Below, one piece after another: positions 11,291 to 23,071 of a stretch of 64,000 nt of DNA. Made by a program: the position numbers and the translations under genes. Source of the DNA: Auriscalpium vulgare (Eukaryota; Basidiomycota; Agaricomycetes; Russulales; Auriscalpiaceae); the NCBI GenBank assembly GCA_019915015.1, contig JAHBBC010000010.1, positions 124,001 to 188,000 on the forward strand. The letters are read 5' to 3'. Below the pieces are notes generated by a model, which had not been told where the DNA came from, did not search any database, and was given only the letters and a program-made list of their open reading frames with translations. The number at the start of each line of letters is the position of its first letter. The first letter of the stretch is position 1.

Positions 11291-11330
11291 TCTCGCTGGC
11301 ATCTAATAGCCTCCTCTTCTTCCTCACATC

Positions 11331-12447
11331 ATGGCGACCCGAGCCTTTCCCCTCGACATCCAGAACGCGATCGTAGAATCTGTCTACATGCTATCCCAAC
11401 ACGCCAGCATCGACTACCCTACTCTCCTCGCGTGTGCTCTCGTCTGCCGCGCATGGCGAGGCATCGCCCAGAGCCTCCTGCTTCGACGTGTACCCTACCC
11501 CGACGGTGGCGACTATCGTCCAAACCGGCTTCCCAGCATCCATCTACTCCTTCACACCCTCCGCACGAGCCCGCGCCTTGCTGCGCATGTGCGCGTCGTC
11601 CACATCTCCCTTTGGGACTACCGCAACAGCATCGCTCAGGACACCGACAGCCTCTCTCTGCTCGAGCTCTGCCCGCATGTCACGGGCATCGTTTTTGATG
11701 AGGGCTCCCTCAACCCGACCGCAGATATAGTGGATGTGGAAGCTCGCCTGCGCGCAATCCCTCTGCAGCCCGTCAGCCTCAAAGTCTCTGGCGATCAGAT
11801 GTTGGTGAGCCGCATCATCGGGATGTGGCCTTCCGTACGCGCGCTGGAGGTGTACGTACACTCCGCTCGATATAACCCGCCGCTGCTCCCCATTCCCTCG
11901 TCCATCGAGGCTCTGACGTTGTCAACACACGACGCCCATAAGATCATCCTACCAGCCAACCCCTTCCCCGCGCTCCGCCATCTCCAAGTGGTTTACAATG
12001 ATTCTGTGCACGATGCAAACAGCATCCTCCGCGCGCTCGCCTCATTTTCTCGGCTCAAGACTCTGCACATTTCGGGCTACTTCCCGCCGCAGGAGACCAT
12101 GGACGAGCTCGAACAAGTAGAGAGCATCGTATGCGACAAGCTGCCCGAGCAGGCCGTTGTGCTCCCGCGCACTCTGCGTCACTTTGGGTACCACCCGTGG
12201 GGCAGACAACAGCAGGACACCAGCTTTCTTGCGCCGGCGTTGCGCACGGCGAGTAGTCTGCAGCTGTTCACTTGCACGTGGGCGGAGGTGCTCAAGATGG
12301 TGGAGCACGCGTGCCGCGACCGCGGGATTGAATTTGCGTTTTATACATGGCCGAATTCCTTCCCGGTGAGTTTCGCAGGTGATCGTCGTATAGTGACGTG
12401 TATTGACGGTCGGCACGCAGACTGCCCTCGACGTCGACTGGATCTGA
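11331..12447 (+). CDS. FB2: F-box/leucine-rich-type protein
   Basis: Start ATG 11331 gives FPLDIQNAIVESVYMLSQ at the N-terminus and CALVCRAWRGIAQSLLLRRV at residues 34-53, an F-box-like region. Leucine-rich segments follow, with LELCPHVTGI near residue 112 and LPRTLRHFGYHPW near residue 280. An intron at 12366-12420 (55 nt, GTGAGT..GCAG) joins FP to TALDVDWI and a stop at 12445-12447, giving 353 residues. Reading through the intron gives a different tail that lacks the family ending. F-box proteins typically bind Skp1 and recruit targets to SCF ubiquitin ligases; the target here is unknown. The nearest paralogues are FB5, FB6 and FB7. The call to F-box rests on motif pattern, so a generic LRR protein is the alternative. 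Confidence 0.8.
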
Positions 12448-13310
12448 TATGACCCGCTGCCGTCCCCTTCAAGTTCTCGTTTTCCTCAACAACCCGAAGC
12501 TTCCACGCGGATGCGCTCCCATCGAGCACCGAAGTCAAAGCACGCCCTGCTAGGCGGTCGTCTTTCGTCGCTGTCCCGGATATGCGGCGGCCTACATATG
12601 CCCTCATCCTAGACGCAGCCGCGTGACAGCCACATATCTCCTGCTCCCGCATTTCTTCCACATTATCGCAACGTATGCGTCCGCCATTGTGCGGATGCTC
12701 TCCGGGACCTCGTCGTTCGCGCGTGGCGCGCACAGCGCATACTAGGCCTTGACATGCTTTGCGGATAGCCACGGCGGCGGCCCGGCCCCGCGGCCCGGCC
12801 CCTCAGCGGGGCGCGCGAGGTCTGCACGCTGCCGGTCTCTGTCGTACTCGCAAGCCCAGTATGACGCGCTGCGAGAGCAGTGTGCTTTGTCTGACTCGGG
12901 ATCTTGGTGGAAAAAGCAGGGCGTAAAGAGAGCATCGGAAGGCGGGTATTTGTGAGAGGTAGTCAATCGCCTTATTAGAAACACGATTTTCGCCAACAAC
13001 CATGCAAGCTGACGGTTCGCGCATGCGACCGGTATCCAAACTTCTCGAAGGCGGCGCGCCGCCGTGCACTCAACATTTTGATCGCTCGATATAACAAAAG
13101 AATCGGGCTACGCACCGTACAACACCGCAGGGAAGAATTACGCCCGTGAACAATAGCACAAGAAGGCCATCAATCGGCACAGCCGCGTGCGGATCCTACG
13201 ACGCGCGGTCAAAAGTGCCGAGCCGCAGGGCTACGTTATTTAACTTCCTTTTACACCGCGCCATCCGTACGCCCCATCTTGCGAGTCTTCGACCCAGCTT
13301 CTTCCCATCG
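12448..13310. other. Intergenic block conserved between module copies
   Basis: This stretch separates FB2 from ZF1. It is recognisably repeated between ZF3 and FB5 (26838-27703, inverted) and between ZF4 and FB7 (39273-42014, inverted and interrupted). Short shared segments include the run near 12973 (TTATTAGAAACACGATTTTC) and one near 13197. I see no gene; the last 150 bp should hold the ZF1 promoter. Confidence 0.6.
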
Positions 13311-14756
13311 ATGTCGAGATCTATGTTCCCGTGCTCTTGTAATTCCCCGGGCCACTCGGATTCCCGAAGATGCGAACTGTGTCAACAAGCAAGGTTTTTT
13401 CGAGGAGAGACGTTGAGAAGGCACCTCGAGACGCCTGACGTGCACCGCGGCCCCGACATAAAGGCCAGCACGTGGGTTCCAGAGTTCGCGAGTGTGGAGC
13501 CGGTTGAGCAGGCGGCGGCGCATCGGGAGGCCACGAAGCAGGCGGCGAAGGCGATGCCAGGCGTCGCGAAACGACATGGGGAAGTGCACCGCAGTAAGCC
13601 ATGTTTTGATGATGGGATGAAATCAGCGTGCCAACCGCAGACCTTGAAGCACACAGATCGCAGTTGCCGCCTCTGGAAGCGAGTGCCAGCACGATGTCGG
13701 CGCATTGGCGGACCACGACGCGGACTCATTGGCCGACTTTTGAGGCGGTCGCAGCATCCCCGGACGCATTGAGCACGGTACCAGCGCAACAGCATCCAGA
13801 GCAATTTACTTGCACGCCTGTCTTGACGACGACCAAGCTGTCTGCTGAGTGGCCACACGCACGAAATAACAGAGAAACGGTGCTGGACAATACTGAGGAA
13901 GATGTCGCTGCTGGGCAAGAACGGGTGCCCCCTCACTCCGAGAACGGGCTCCCTCCGGCGCAAAACATTACAGGCCGAGCACCGGAGACTCTAGAAGATG
14001 CGACGGCCGTCTTCGAGGCGACGATGGACGTTGTTGTCAAGGCCGTCAACTCTTTCCGCTACGATCCCATGGCCTCACTTCATCGCACTACGACAGCCCA
14101 CGTCCAGGCGTCACATTCGAGAACAGGCCCAGAATTTGCTGACCAGCGACTGGCGCGGAGCACCCATCGTCCGTTGGAAACTGGACCGATCCGAGCGAGG
14201 CAATACGCACTCGGGCCATCACGAGACTCCCTTCATTTGGATCATTTGGAACAAGTCCGACCCCATGATGATGCGGAGCAGCTTGTTGACGCCCCGTCAA
14301 GGGATGGCGGGAATCCCGTGGAGCAGCAGATACCGAGACCGAAAGGCCTACTCAGGAAACCAGGCGGTGGACTGAACATTCAAGCGGCAATGGGCCTCGA
14401 CTCCTCCGCGGCGAGTCGGCATATGTACAGACACATTGTGGTGAGCATCACACAATGGCCAGACTTGTCCCATAGGCTTATACTGGATCAGCATTCTGTT
14501 CATGAGCTGGCGACGAAAGCGCAGATCAACTTCAGCCAGACGTTTTCGGAGCAAGAGTATGATAGGTTGGCCAGATTTTATAGCGTAGTAAGTGTCATAC
14601 ATTGTCGACGTGAATTTATGATCCTTACCTTGGCCAAAGATGCGCAATAAATACGACATTCTGCGGAAGTACGAGGACGACTGGGCTACGAAGGCCATAC
14701 TTCAGCAGCATCTGTACAGCTGGCGTAGAAAGTTAAGAAGGAGGCAAGCTTACTAG
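13311..14756 (+). CDS. ZF1: uncharacterised protein with N-terminal C2H2-like zinc finger
   Basis: Start ATG 13311 (MSRSMFPCSC). Residues 24-47 give C-x2-C-x13-H-x6-H (CELCQQ..LRRHLETPDVH), close to a C2H2 finger, preceded by CSCNSPGH. Exons are 13311-13593, 13641-14587 and 14640-14756, with GT..AG introns of 47 and 52 nt, giving 448 residues. The middle exon is polar and low complexity (EAHRSQLPPLEASASTMSAH; APSRDGGNPVEQQIPRPKG). The last exon starts RNKYDILRKYEDDWATKAI and ends early, at RRRQAY, compared with ZF3. A one-base shift at the end would open the frame into ZF2. The family is unknown to me; DNA or RNA binding is a guess from the finger. ZF3 is the best intact relative. Confidence 0.6.
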
Positions 14757-15440
14757 GCGAAGACCGACTTCATGACGATATGGAGCAGCTTGCTGGCGCC
14801 CCGTCAAGGGAGGGCGGGAATCCCACCGAGCAACAAATCCCGAGACCAAAGGACTTGGGCCAGGTTCGGAAATCAGGACATGGACTGACCATTCAACAGG
14901 CAATGGGTCTCAACTCCGACGCGGCGAGTCGGAATATCTACAAACGTATTGTGGTAAGCATCACACTACGGTCATATTTGTCCCAGAGGCTTATACTGGA
15001 TCAGTATTCTGTTCCTGAGCTGGCGACGAAAGCGCAGATTGACTTCGGCCAGACGTTTTCCGGGCAAGAGTATGATCGGTTGGCCAAATTTTATAGCGCA
15101 GTAAGTGCCATAAATTGTCGACGTGAATTTATGATCCTTACCTTGGCCAAAGATGCGAAATAAACACGACATCCTGTGGAAGTACGAGGACGACTGGGCT
15201 ACCAAATTTTTACTTCAGCGGTATATGGGCCGCCGGCGCTATAGCAATAGCAAAAAGCTCATGACGGAGGAAAGCCTACTTGGCAAGGGCCCGACAGCAC
15301 CATCGACAGCTGCCCGGACCGACAAAGGAGAAGACAACGCCGCGAACGCCAAGCAAAGCTTCAGCTCTGATGATGACAGCGAGAAGGACGACGAAGAGCA
15401 GTTGGCCGATACGGAGTACGACATATGGCTAGGGTTCTAG
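14757..15440 (+). pseudogene. ZF2: partial tandem duplicate of the ZF1 3' half
   Basis: The block from about 14766 repeats the ZF1 segment beginning near 14266 (LAGAPSREGGNPTEQQIPRP against VDAPSRDGGNPVEQQIPRPK). It continues through the same intron (15101-15152, GTAAGT..AAAG) into a complete last exon (15153-15440). That exon ends with an acidic tail and the family ending DTEYDIWLGF. It lacks a start codon, the zinc finger and the first half. The unit is about 500 bp. ZF1 plus ZF2 could be transcribed as one longer gene if the ZF1 terminal frameshift were spliced out; no such splice is obvious. Confidence 0.6.
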
Positions 15441-15835
15441 GATACAGAGAATGAAAACGACGGACCATAAGCACGTCTCTTGGCAAACATCCCAGTCTTC
15501 AATTGCATCCATCGGACGAATGCATACATCCAACCACATCCTCATCTTGTACCTATATAGCCAATAGCCATCTTCATCTAGCTATCTCGAGCGTTACCAG
15601 GATGTTTCAAAGCATATGGCCATCAATTTTCGTCCATAGGTAGTTGTATATCCGTTACAATAATGATGGATGCGCCTCCGTGGCAGTCACCGTGTAACAT
15701 ACACCAACTCATGTGAACCCGACGCAGTGTTAGAAAATGACGCGCCGCTATTCGCCAATTCCCCTTAAAGCGGCAGGTCTGCGCTCTTGGCCGCGTAGTC
15801 GAACACTCACGGCTCCCCTTCCTGCCCCGTACACC
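15441..15835. other. Intergenic, nothing recognised
   Basis: AT-richer spacer after ZF2. No open frame, repeat or RNA gene stands out. Confidence 0.5.
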
Positions 15836-17018
15836 CTACCAGGCCGACGCTCTGCAGAGCGGGCCCCGCCCGCGCTCGCTCCCGTACCCATAGTGGCAGC
15901 CATTCCCGCACCCACAGCGGTTCCGCACTATCCTCCCCCTCGCGTGGCCACATCTGCGCATCCTGCACGCGTAGCCGCGCCAGGCGGGCACACACATGTC
16001 GGCGTTGGCACCTTCCGCCGCGAAGAACTCGAGCAGCGCCACGCCCGCCTCGCGGGCGCCGCAAGCTCGCGCAGCCGCCGCGCGCCGCGCAGGACGCCGA
16101 ACCACGCGAAGTCTGCCCACGGCGCGCGCCGCCGGAAGTCGACCTCGAGCTGCTCGAGAGCGTCCCAAAAAATGTAGCGGCTCCACAGCACGTGTGTGAG
16201 GTGAAAGACGGTAAGCGCACCGGCGGGCTCATTGAAGGCGGGCTCGTGGGCCGTGGCAGGTTGCACGAAGAAATGGGCCGTCGTCGACGGTGTCGGTACC
16301 CGCCTTGGTGCGGCGACATGCAAGCAGACTAAGAGGTGCATGTATGAGTGGATAAGAAGGAACGTAATCGGAGGGGCACACGAGAGGTATCCCGTGAGCG
16401 CCGGGACCACGGGAGTGAAGCCGTCGACTGTACTGTCCCGGCTGTGCGTCATTTGAAGGGTGATCGTCGAAGTGGGCGGCACGAATAGGTGATTGAGCAC
16501 ATGGAGGCACTGAGCGGGGCTACTCCGTGTGATGGCGAAGGAGGTCAGGTGGGAAAGGGAGACGACTTTGGCCTCCGATTGGCCGTGCGAGGCATGGCTT
16601 CCCAAGGGCAGCGCTCGACCGAGGAATAGCCTGCGCAAGGCCTTCATGGAGTCCAAGGCGCTGAGAATGCTTTCGCAAGTGCTCGGCCCACCCCCTTTGT
16701 CTGTGTCGAAATCCAATGTGAGGTCCACGAGCCCGCACAGGAGGACGGATTCCACGAGAAGCTGTCGATGCCGCTCAGCGAAAGAGACCGCAGGCGCGGA
16801 ACATCATATGTGAAGGTGAAAGGTCGGTCAACCTCTAGGCACCAGTGCCTCGTAATGACGAGTATCACAAGGAAGGGAGCAGAAACGTCCTGGCTCAGGA
16901 ATAGTGATGCAGCAATATGATCACGAGCTCGAAGCAAGTATTTGCCGGCGTGCCAGAGGTGCTCGCGGAAGAGGTTCACTTGTTGACGCGAAAGGAACGC
17001 GGACCTCGAGTCGGCCAT
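15836..17018 (-). pseudogene. LR1: decayed leucine-rich protein of a second family
   Basis: Read on the reverse strand from 17018, the frames in order give LFREHLWHAGKYLLRARDHI, then CLEVDRPFTFTYDVPRLRSL and SGIDSFSWNP. A frameshift near 16745 leads into LVDLTLDFDTDKGGGPSTCE and SALDSMKALRRLFLGRALPL, then VPPTSTITLQMTHSRDSTVD. A second shift near 16100 leads to the C-terminal part (VALLEFFAAEGANADMCVPA). At least two frame breaks make it a pseudogene. Related pieces are LR2 (24370) and LR3 (37019). In each module copy LR lies downstream of ZF on the opposite strand. The type resembles Agaricomycete F-box-associated leucine-rich proteins, but no F-box start is visible here. Confidence 0.6.
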
Positions 17019-17699
17019 TGGTCTGCGACATCCGTTGTTTTGGTCATTGCCCAGTCAGCCATGCTATATCACCAGTACTACATTAGTAGAGGCTTTCGTA
17101 AGTCATGGTTGCGACACACCTATGCTCCGGCGTTGTCCCTATGATCCTGAGCTTGACAGGAGCGAGATTCCAGAAGCTCGATTGGGAGTGAGCTATTGAC
17201 GAACGTGTGGGCCAGAACTTGAAGTGCAAGTTGAAGTTGGACTCTGCTCGAGAATCGGAGAAATTTGTCCGTCTTCGATCATCTATTTCCCAGGCTTCCT
17301 TCACGCTCCCATCTCGAGCAAATCTCGAGTCCAATTCAGCTACGGATCGGTATGCCGGGCATAACTTGCGTTAGGGTCGTCGAGGTACGTATTGCTTGGT
17401 GAGGCTTTTCAAATGGGAATTCGACATTTTGTTTTGGCATTGCCACGTGGGTGCCAGCGAGCGATCGCACGGCATCCGACTCTTAACCTCCTTCCTCCTC
17501 GCAGCAACTGCCAACCGGTCGCTTGCCACGCCGTCTTCAAGTCCGGTGAAAACGAGCTCGGTCCTGTGCCCTGAGGGTCCTATCGTACAACTACCGTATG
17601 TCCCATTTCATCTGTTTGAATTTGTCCATTTTTGACGGTCAAGCGCAGCCACGACCGCCGACCAGCCATCTCAGAGTCATCGATCACCGTGCTCTCGAC
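17019..17699. other. Intergenic; promoter side of FB3
   Basis: No gene is recognised. The FB3 frame extends upstream to 17598, but the family alignment favours the start at 17700. Confidence 0.5.
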
Positions 17700-18837
17700 A
17701 TGCAGCCCGTCCTCTCCCACGACGTTCTCGTCCGCATCATCGACTGCGTCTACCTCGTCTCACAGAGCGAGGTCGTCGACTACGCCACCCTCTCCGCCCT
17801 CTCTCTAACCTGCCGTGCATTCACCGCGCCCGCGCAACGCCTTATCTTCCGGCGCATACCCGCCTTTGTCGCCAGCAAGGAATCGGGTTTCCATCGTATC
17901 CTGCCCGGGATCATCCTCGCCACCATCGCCGCAAACCCGCACCTCGGCACGTACGTGCGCACGCTGTGCGTCTTCATCGGCGCGGGGCACCCCGACGACG
18001 TGGACGTCGCGCTCCTGGCACGCTGCCCTGCGCTATCCTCGGTCAACATAGGCGCATACGCTCCCGAGCTCTTCCAACTTGGCAACTTGGAAGCCCGCCT
18101 GCGCGAGGCGGCCGCCCCGCGCGTCCTGCGCGTGGGGGGAACCAACACGTGTATCTTCGCTCTTCTGGGCGCGTGGCCGGGCCTGCGCTTCCTCGACGCG
18201 GTGGGCAGCGATTGCAACGACCAGACGCATCACCCCATCGTGCTTCCCGAGGGCATCAAGATTACGCTGTTCGAGCGGCCCAATGCCCGCGCGAACCTGG
18301 CGTGGCTGCTCTCACCCGCCAACAACTTTGCTGCCCTGCACACGCTCGTCCTGCCCATCGAACGCTGGGACCAGCCGGAGTGTGTCGAGATGTTTGCCGC
18401 CGCGCCGCTGCAGGCCGTGCGCACCGTCGTCTTTGGGGGTTGCTTTCCGCCAGCACACGTCTTTCAGGGGTTCGCAAGCCTCGAGAACCTCTTCTTCGCC
18501 GAGCTGCCGGGTGACGGGATCAACCTCCCGCGGACCCTCAAGCATGTCGGTTACCACAAAAGTGCTGATATTCCGCAGTCCGCCGTCCGCATGGACGCGT
18601 TTATCGCTGCGCTCGAGGCGCTGCCCGCGCTGGGCAGCGTCAGCGTGACCAAGCAGGTGTCTGCGGTGGCGCTGGAGACGCTGGAAGAGACGTGCCGCCA
18701 CGCAGCCGTCGACTTCCTGGTGTACGCGAACGCTGATTCGTACCCTGTAAGTGCGACCGCTGCTCGCACATTGGGACGTCCAACTGACTATCAATTTGAT
18801 TTGGCAGCATTGGTGGAACGTCGATTGGATTTGGTGA
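17700..18837 (+). CDS. FB3: divergent F-box/leucine-rich-type protein
   Basis: ATG 17700 (MQPVLSHDVLVRIIDCVYLV) is chosen over an in-frame upstream start at 17598 because it aligns with the other family starts. The F-box-like core reads LSLTCRAFTAPAQRLIFRRI at residues 36-55; the usual LVCRAW is LTCRAF here. Leucine-rich sequence follows, with LPRTLKHVGYHKS near residue 275. A 61-nt intron (18747-18807, GTAAGT..GCAG) leads to HWWNVDWIW and TGA at 18835-18837, giving 358 residues. The ending carries one extra Trp after the usual D-W-I. It is the most diverged intact member in the window and has no neighbour from the duplicated module. Expected role: SCF-type substrate adaptor; the target is unknown. 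Confidence 0.75.
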
Positions 18838-19638
18838 GACTTTGTGCGATTCGTACCCTCGAATTCTGACTTACGGACATTACTCACAGAGCGTGTACAT
18901 GTTCCCCTCCTTTCTTGACGCGCCCCTTTCTTGAAGCTCCCCCTTTCTCGATGCGCCCCTTTCTTGAGGCTCCCCCTTTCTCGATTTGCCCATCTTCTTG
19001 GTCGCAGCCGTCCGCACAGTCCCCTCGCATCGATTACGCCCGCCATCCCGATGTACGTCAACAACGCAAATGAAATCTGGCTCATCCATGTACGGTAACA
19101 AAATACCCCCGCGCCCTGGAGCGCCCAAAGGTCTCGCCCGTCTTCCCTCCCGTCCTCGTGTGCTCGAAGGTCTCATCTATCCTATCCTATCCTTCGCCCC
19201 CCTATCCGTCACTCCTCCCGAACACGCACGGCATCCTCGGCCGCCTAGGTATCCCGAAAGGATTGGGCTAGGACGTCTGTGGAAAGGCAGTGCACGGATG
19301 TCGTCGTTCCTATGCCGTACGGACGTCGAGCGTGTTCGTGTACTGTACTACTTATGTGTGACAGGTATCCAAAATGTTTCGCGAAGACCAAATGTCATCG
19401 CACGGCGCCTTTCATTCGATGTCAGTGCAAGATCGCCGTATTGACGCGCGGCAGTGCATCCTCTGCAGTGCACCGACAGCGTCGATTCAACTTGTCTTGC
19501 GCCCCTGGGTACACCACTACCCAGACGGGACAGCCATAGACCATGGCAAGCGATATAAATTGCCAATACTTCTTCCCCCCGCATTCAAGTTCCGCGCTTC
19601 CGCGTCTGGATCTTCCATTCACATTCACAGACATCAAT
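18838..19638. other. Intergenic with short duplication and S1 promoter
   Basis: Positions about 18920-18985 contain a 33-bp unit twice (GCGCCCCTTTCTTGAAGCTC and variant). The region before 19639 holds the S1 promoter. No gene is recognised between. Confidence 0.55.
19554..19560 (+). promoter_or_regulatory. Likely TATA box of S1
   Basis: TATAAAT lies 85 bp upstream of the S1 start codon. The paralogue S2 has TATATA at a similar place (62 bp upstream), which supports both. Confidence 0.5.
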
Positions 19639-20616
19639 ATGTCATCGTACGGTATGCCCATCTCACGCTGTATACCCGCGCAGTGCTGAGATATCCACGG
19701 CCAGACTATCAGGGAAACAATCGTCTTTATTACTCGGACGGCGACTCGGACCGGCCTTACGCTATTAGTATCCATGGTCCTGGCTACACCAGCGAGCAGG
19801 AGCTGTCGCCTGCCAACACCAATTCGGCGCCGTCTAGGAACGCTCGCGCATGGCCGTACTACGAGGAATCGTCTGTTCTAGAGCGGTGCTCGCTCATGCG
19901 GACGCCAGCTATCCAAGGATCTGACCGTCTCTCCTTCAACCGTTCGGAAGCTGCGCTACAGGGACTATCAAATATGTCGCTGCACGGGCTCCCGCAGCCG
20001 CAGTCCCAGCACCCCTCGCTGCAGCCAGCCGGTGCGTCCTCCGCGCCGCGACAAGTACTCGATCGGCGATATTGACCGCCCCCAGATTCCCACGCGCAGG
20101 GCTCCGACTCACGCGATGACAGCCCCGCACGCCACCGCGCCCTGCACGCGCAGGGGCACACGTCAGCGGGGCGCGACCGCCAGCAACAGCACAGTGCGGG
20201 ACTTGGCGGCGGGGATCATCCAGCGCCGCGGGGGCCCCGCCGCTGTGTTCGGCGCAGGGAGGTCCTATGCCGCAGCGCGTGGACGGCCGTGGCTATACAG
20301 GGTATTGCTCTGACTGGCACGGCGCGCAGTACGTGTTTGCGCAGCGCTGTGGAGGCGGGACACGCTGACTTTGCTATGTGCTAATTTCAGGCAGGCGGTG
20401 CAGCTAGGTGCGCCAAGTGCAAAGTGCGGCCGGCGAGGGGCGAGTGGGAGGGGTGCTCTAGCACCCAGAGCTGCTACCAGAAAACGAGGGTCGCTGGATA
20501 TCACAGCGCGAGATAGTGGCTCTTATGTCTATTTCTTCTGTTCTTCTTTCTATCGCATCGTCCGGTTCCACTGTCGATCACACGCTTCGCGTGTTCCGGT
20601 TGGTTTTGTGCAATGA
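19639..20616 (+). pseudogene. S1: Ser/Pro/Tyr-rich protein with cysteine tail, damaged copy
   Basis: The first exon is only 13 nt (19639-19651). A short 32-nt gap (19652-19683) leads to exon 2 reading LRYPRPDYQGNNRLYYSDGD and further polar sequence to about 20040. A tail exon contains GRGYTGYCSDWHGA (about 20280-20330), then a 61-nt intron and a last exon from about 20391. The cysteine motif there (RCAKCKVRPARGEWEGC) is one frame away from the splice-predicted frame. In S2 the equivalent is intact. Exon 2 also closes (LDRRY stop) before the tail, so another splice or a break is needed. The function is unknown; the tail looks zinc binding. Called a damaged paralogue of S2. Confidence 0.45.
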
Positions 20617-22012
20617 AACAAGAACACAGTCTGCAGCATTGACCGCGTCGACCTTGAGCGGTCTACGACTGATGAACTCAGGCTGTAGCTGTGCTCGCGG
20701 ACACCAAGGACTGGCCCGCGTTGATGGGGAGACAAACAGAGGACAAATAAGCGGCGCGACGGGCCGCCCTGCGGGCGCTTGCCAATCTCTTATGCTCTCT
20801 TGACCCTTATGCCAATATCTGATCACCGCAAAACCGCCCCCGCCTCTCTCTGCGTTGACACCGAAGGCTCGCAAATATCCTCCCATTGCTGCTTGTCCCT
20901 AGCTACACGTGGCTCTTGACCAGCCTGCCAGTGCAACTGCCGCAACAAGCGACGATCGAAGGGCGGACTCGGAGTGCTGGAGAAACAGGTCTCTTGAGCG
21001 CGGTGAGTTCATGATCTTATGGCCTCGAAACAGATGTCTTACAGAGTCCGCCATGAGACAAACGACCGAAAAACACGCTGGAGGCGGCCAAATATCCGCA
21101 ACAAATACTGCCAGTGCGTAGCATCCATAGCGTGTTTGTGAAGCGTCCTGAGCATCTAAATCGCAGCATGCAAGAAGCTTCACATCCAGGTGCGTCTTCC
21201 ATCCCATGTATACTCCTCATCTCTAATCTTCCAGGTCAAAAAGTGCCCAAACCAACCGACAATTCCTCTGGATATTCAACACGCACGCTGCCATGCTGTC
21301 GTAGAGTGGGGTGTCTGTACCGGTACACCCCACCCGGTCCCGACGACACTCAAGGGCTGACCACGCGATCCTTTGCAACTGCGCTCTCGTCCGAAGACCT
21401 GCCGCACCCAGCGCCTTCCCTTCTGCCGTCTCCCGCGCAGTTCGGCCAAGGCATTTATCATGCGCACACTCCGGGCCCTGACCGCTTCCGCGCAAGGTCG
21501 GCAAGGGAGACTACCTCAACGCATAATTCCGCTCCATCCAGACCTCCCTCAGGTTGTCACTCCTCGACATCGCTGCCGGCTTCAGCGATATCGTGCTGAT
21601 CAATGCGCGTTATCCCCGCTCTTCACTTGGGTTCATGAATTCTGTGCGTCCCAACACTCTTAATCCGTCCGCCATTCGTGTTTAATTCCGGCTGCTCTAC
21701 GTCGTTGACAGCATTGCGCAGCTGCCAATGCGGGCTTTACGGCGACGGGCTTCCCAGCGACTATTTGTTGTACTAGGACAATGTACGCACAATACCAGCG
21801 ACATTCTTCGCCGCTCATCCTGGTCGAGCTTATGACGGGTGGCGATGCAATATAAGCCAGCATCAATAGCGCTTGAATAGCGCTGTCACGGACAGCCCCC
21901 GAGCCTAGGACGCGCGTACTAGGATCGAACCTAGGAACCTCGAGCCATCATATATAGCGGCCAGCCTCTACTAGCACCGTCTCCGCAGCAGTATCGCACC
22001 TCCGCACTTTCC
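20617..22012. other. Intergenic, nothing firm
   Basis: Several medium open frames exist on both strands (for example 21114-21599), but none shows family resemblance or a consistent splice pattern. A T-loop-like hairpin at about 21920-21936 is discussed under rejected items. The S2 promoter lies at the end. Confidence 0.4.
21951..21956 (+). promoter_or_regulatory. Likely TATA box of S2
   Basis: TATATA lies 62 bp before ATG 22013. The position matches the TATA-like element of the paralogue S1. Confidence 0.45.
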
Positions 22013-23071
22013 ATGGCGTCGAATTGTACGTGGATACCTTTTGTGCTACTGCCGCCGCGGCGCTGATGGATCTATACAGATTCTCTGGAGTACCCGGAGC
22101 AGCCCACCGTGCAGCCGTACGATTTATCGGATTTGCAAGAGGATCTTCACGGTCAATATGCGCCTGCTCATCCCACTCCTGCTACTACCTCTCGATATCC
22201 AACGTCAGTGCAAGGCGGCTTCGATCACGGTGGGCCGCTCGGCGGCTACGGCGGCCAATACTCCCATTCTGGATGGACACCTCAGGCTGCAACACCATCT
22301 TACTCCTCCGGAGCGGCCACATCACGGCAGCAGCATGAGCCGGTTCCACCAGGGCAGTCACAATACCTGGACGTCCATATGAGTCCGGGTACGCCGTACT
22401 ACACGTCCCAGGACACTATGCCACGGGACGCATCGGTGCACGACCCGCGTTTGTACGAATCCCGGTCGCGCTTCTCTGGCTCGTCATCCCATCGTTCGCA
22501 CTCGCACAAGGCATCTCGCCGTCATATTCTTGGGACGGTACGTTGCACCTTTGTTACCCAAAAGTTAAACCAAAGCTGAACGGCGGACCGTTTATGATCA
22601 GCGTAGTTCAGGCGAGCCATCGTCAGGACCCTTTCATCGGGACCTTTTCGCATCGCCGAGCGCGTATCCGGTTTCACATGCCGAGAGCCATAACTCAGTG
22701 GGCGGAGCTCCTCGTCATCGCGGCAACCACGACGGAGATCCTCCCCCTGGCCACCTGCACGAACGAGCTCCCGGACTGCGAGGCTCGTCCGGCCGATCCG
22801 GTCGATCGCCCGTGCCGCCTCGCTGTCTGGTGCAATTGTGCAAATTCTTCCAGAGTTCTGACGCTCGCGGGTACACGGGGTATTGCTCCGACGCGCATGC
22901 ACGGTACGTGCCTGCTTTTGCTTCCCGAATTTTCGCGCTGACAAAGGATACAGGCAGGCGGTCAGGGAGGGTGCTCCGCGGTGCTACATGTGTGGCATCA
23001 GACCTGCGAGACGCGATTGGGACGGTTGTTGCGGTCAGACCTGCTCGCAAAGAAGGTTTGAACTGCTTTGA
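22013..23071 (+). CDS. S2: Ser/Pro/Tyr-rich protein with a zinc-binding-type cysteine tail
   Basis: Exon 1 has 13 nt (22013-22025), followed by a 54-nt intron (22026-22079). Exon 2 (22080-22537) starts YSLEYPEQPTVQPYDLSDLQ and is rich in Gly, Ser, Tyr, Pro and His. A third exon (from about 22617, acceptor uncertain) runs to 22903 and holds QLCKFFQSSDARGYTGYCSD. Intron 22904-22953 leads to the last exon (RQAVREGAPRCYMCGIRPAR, then DGCCGQTC) with TGA at 23069-23071. The tail arranges cysteines as C..C..H / CxxC..CCGQTC, likely binding zinc. I recall similar tails in Agaricomycete uncharacterised proteins, but no function. The tiny first exon is the same size in S1, supporting the model. Confidence 0.6.

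Noticed and set aside
21905..21955. T-loop-like hairpin (reverse strand CTAGGTTCGATCCTAG) suggesting a tRNA
   Set aside because: The loop is one base short and no D-arm, anticodon arm or acceptor stem can be formed around it.
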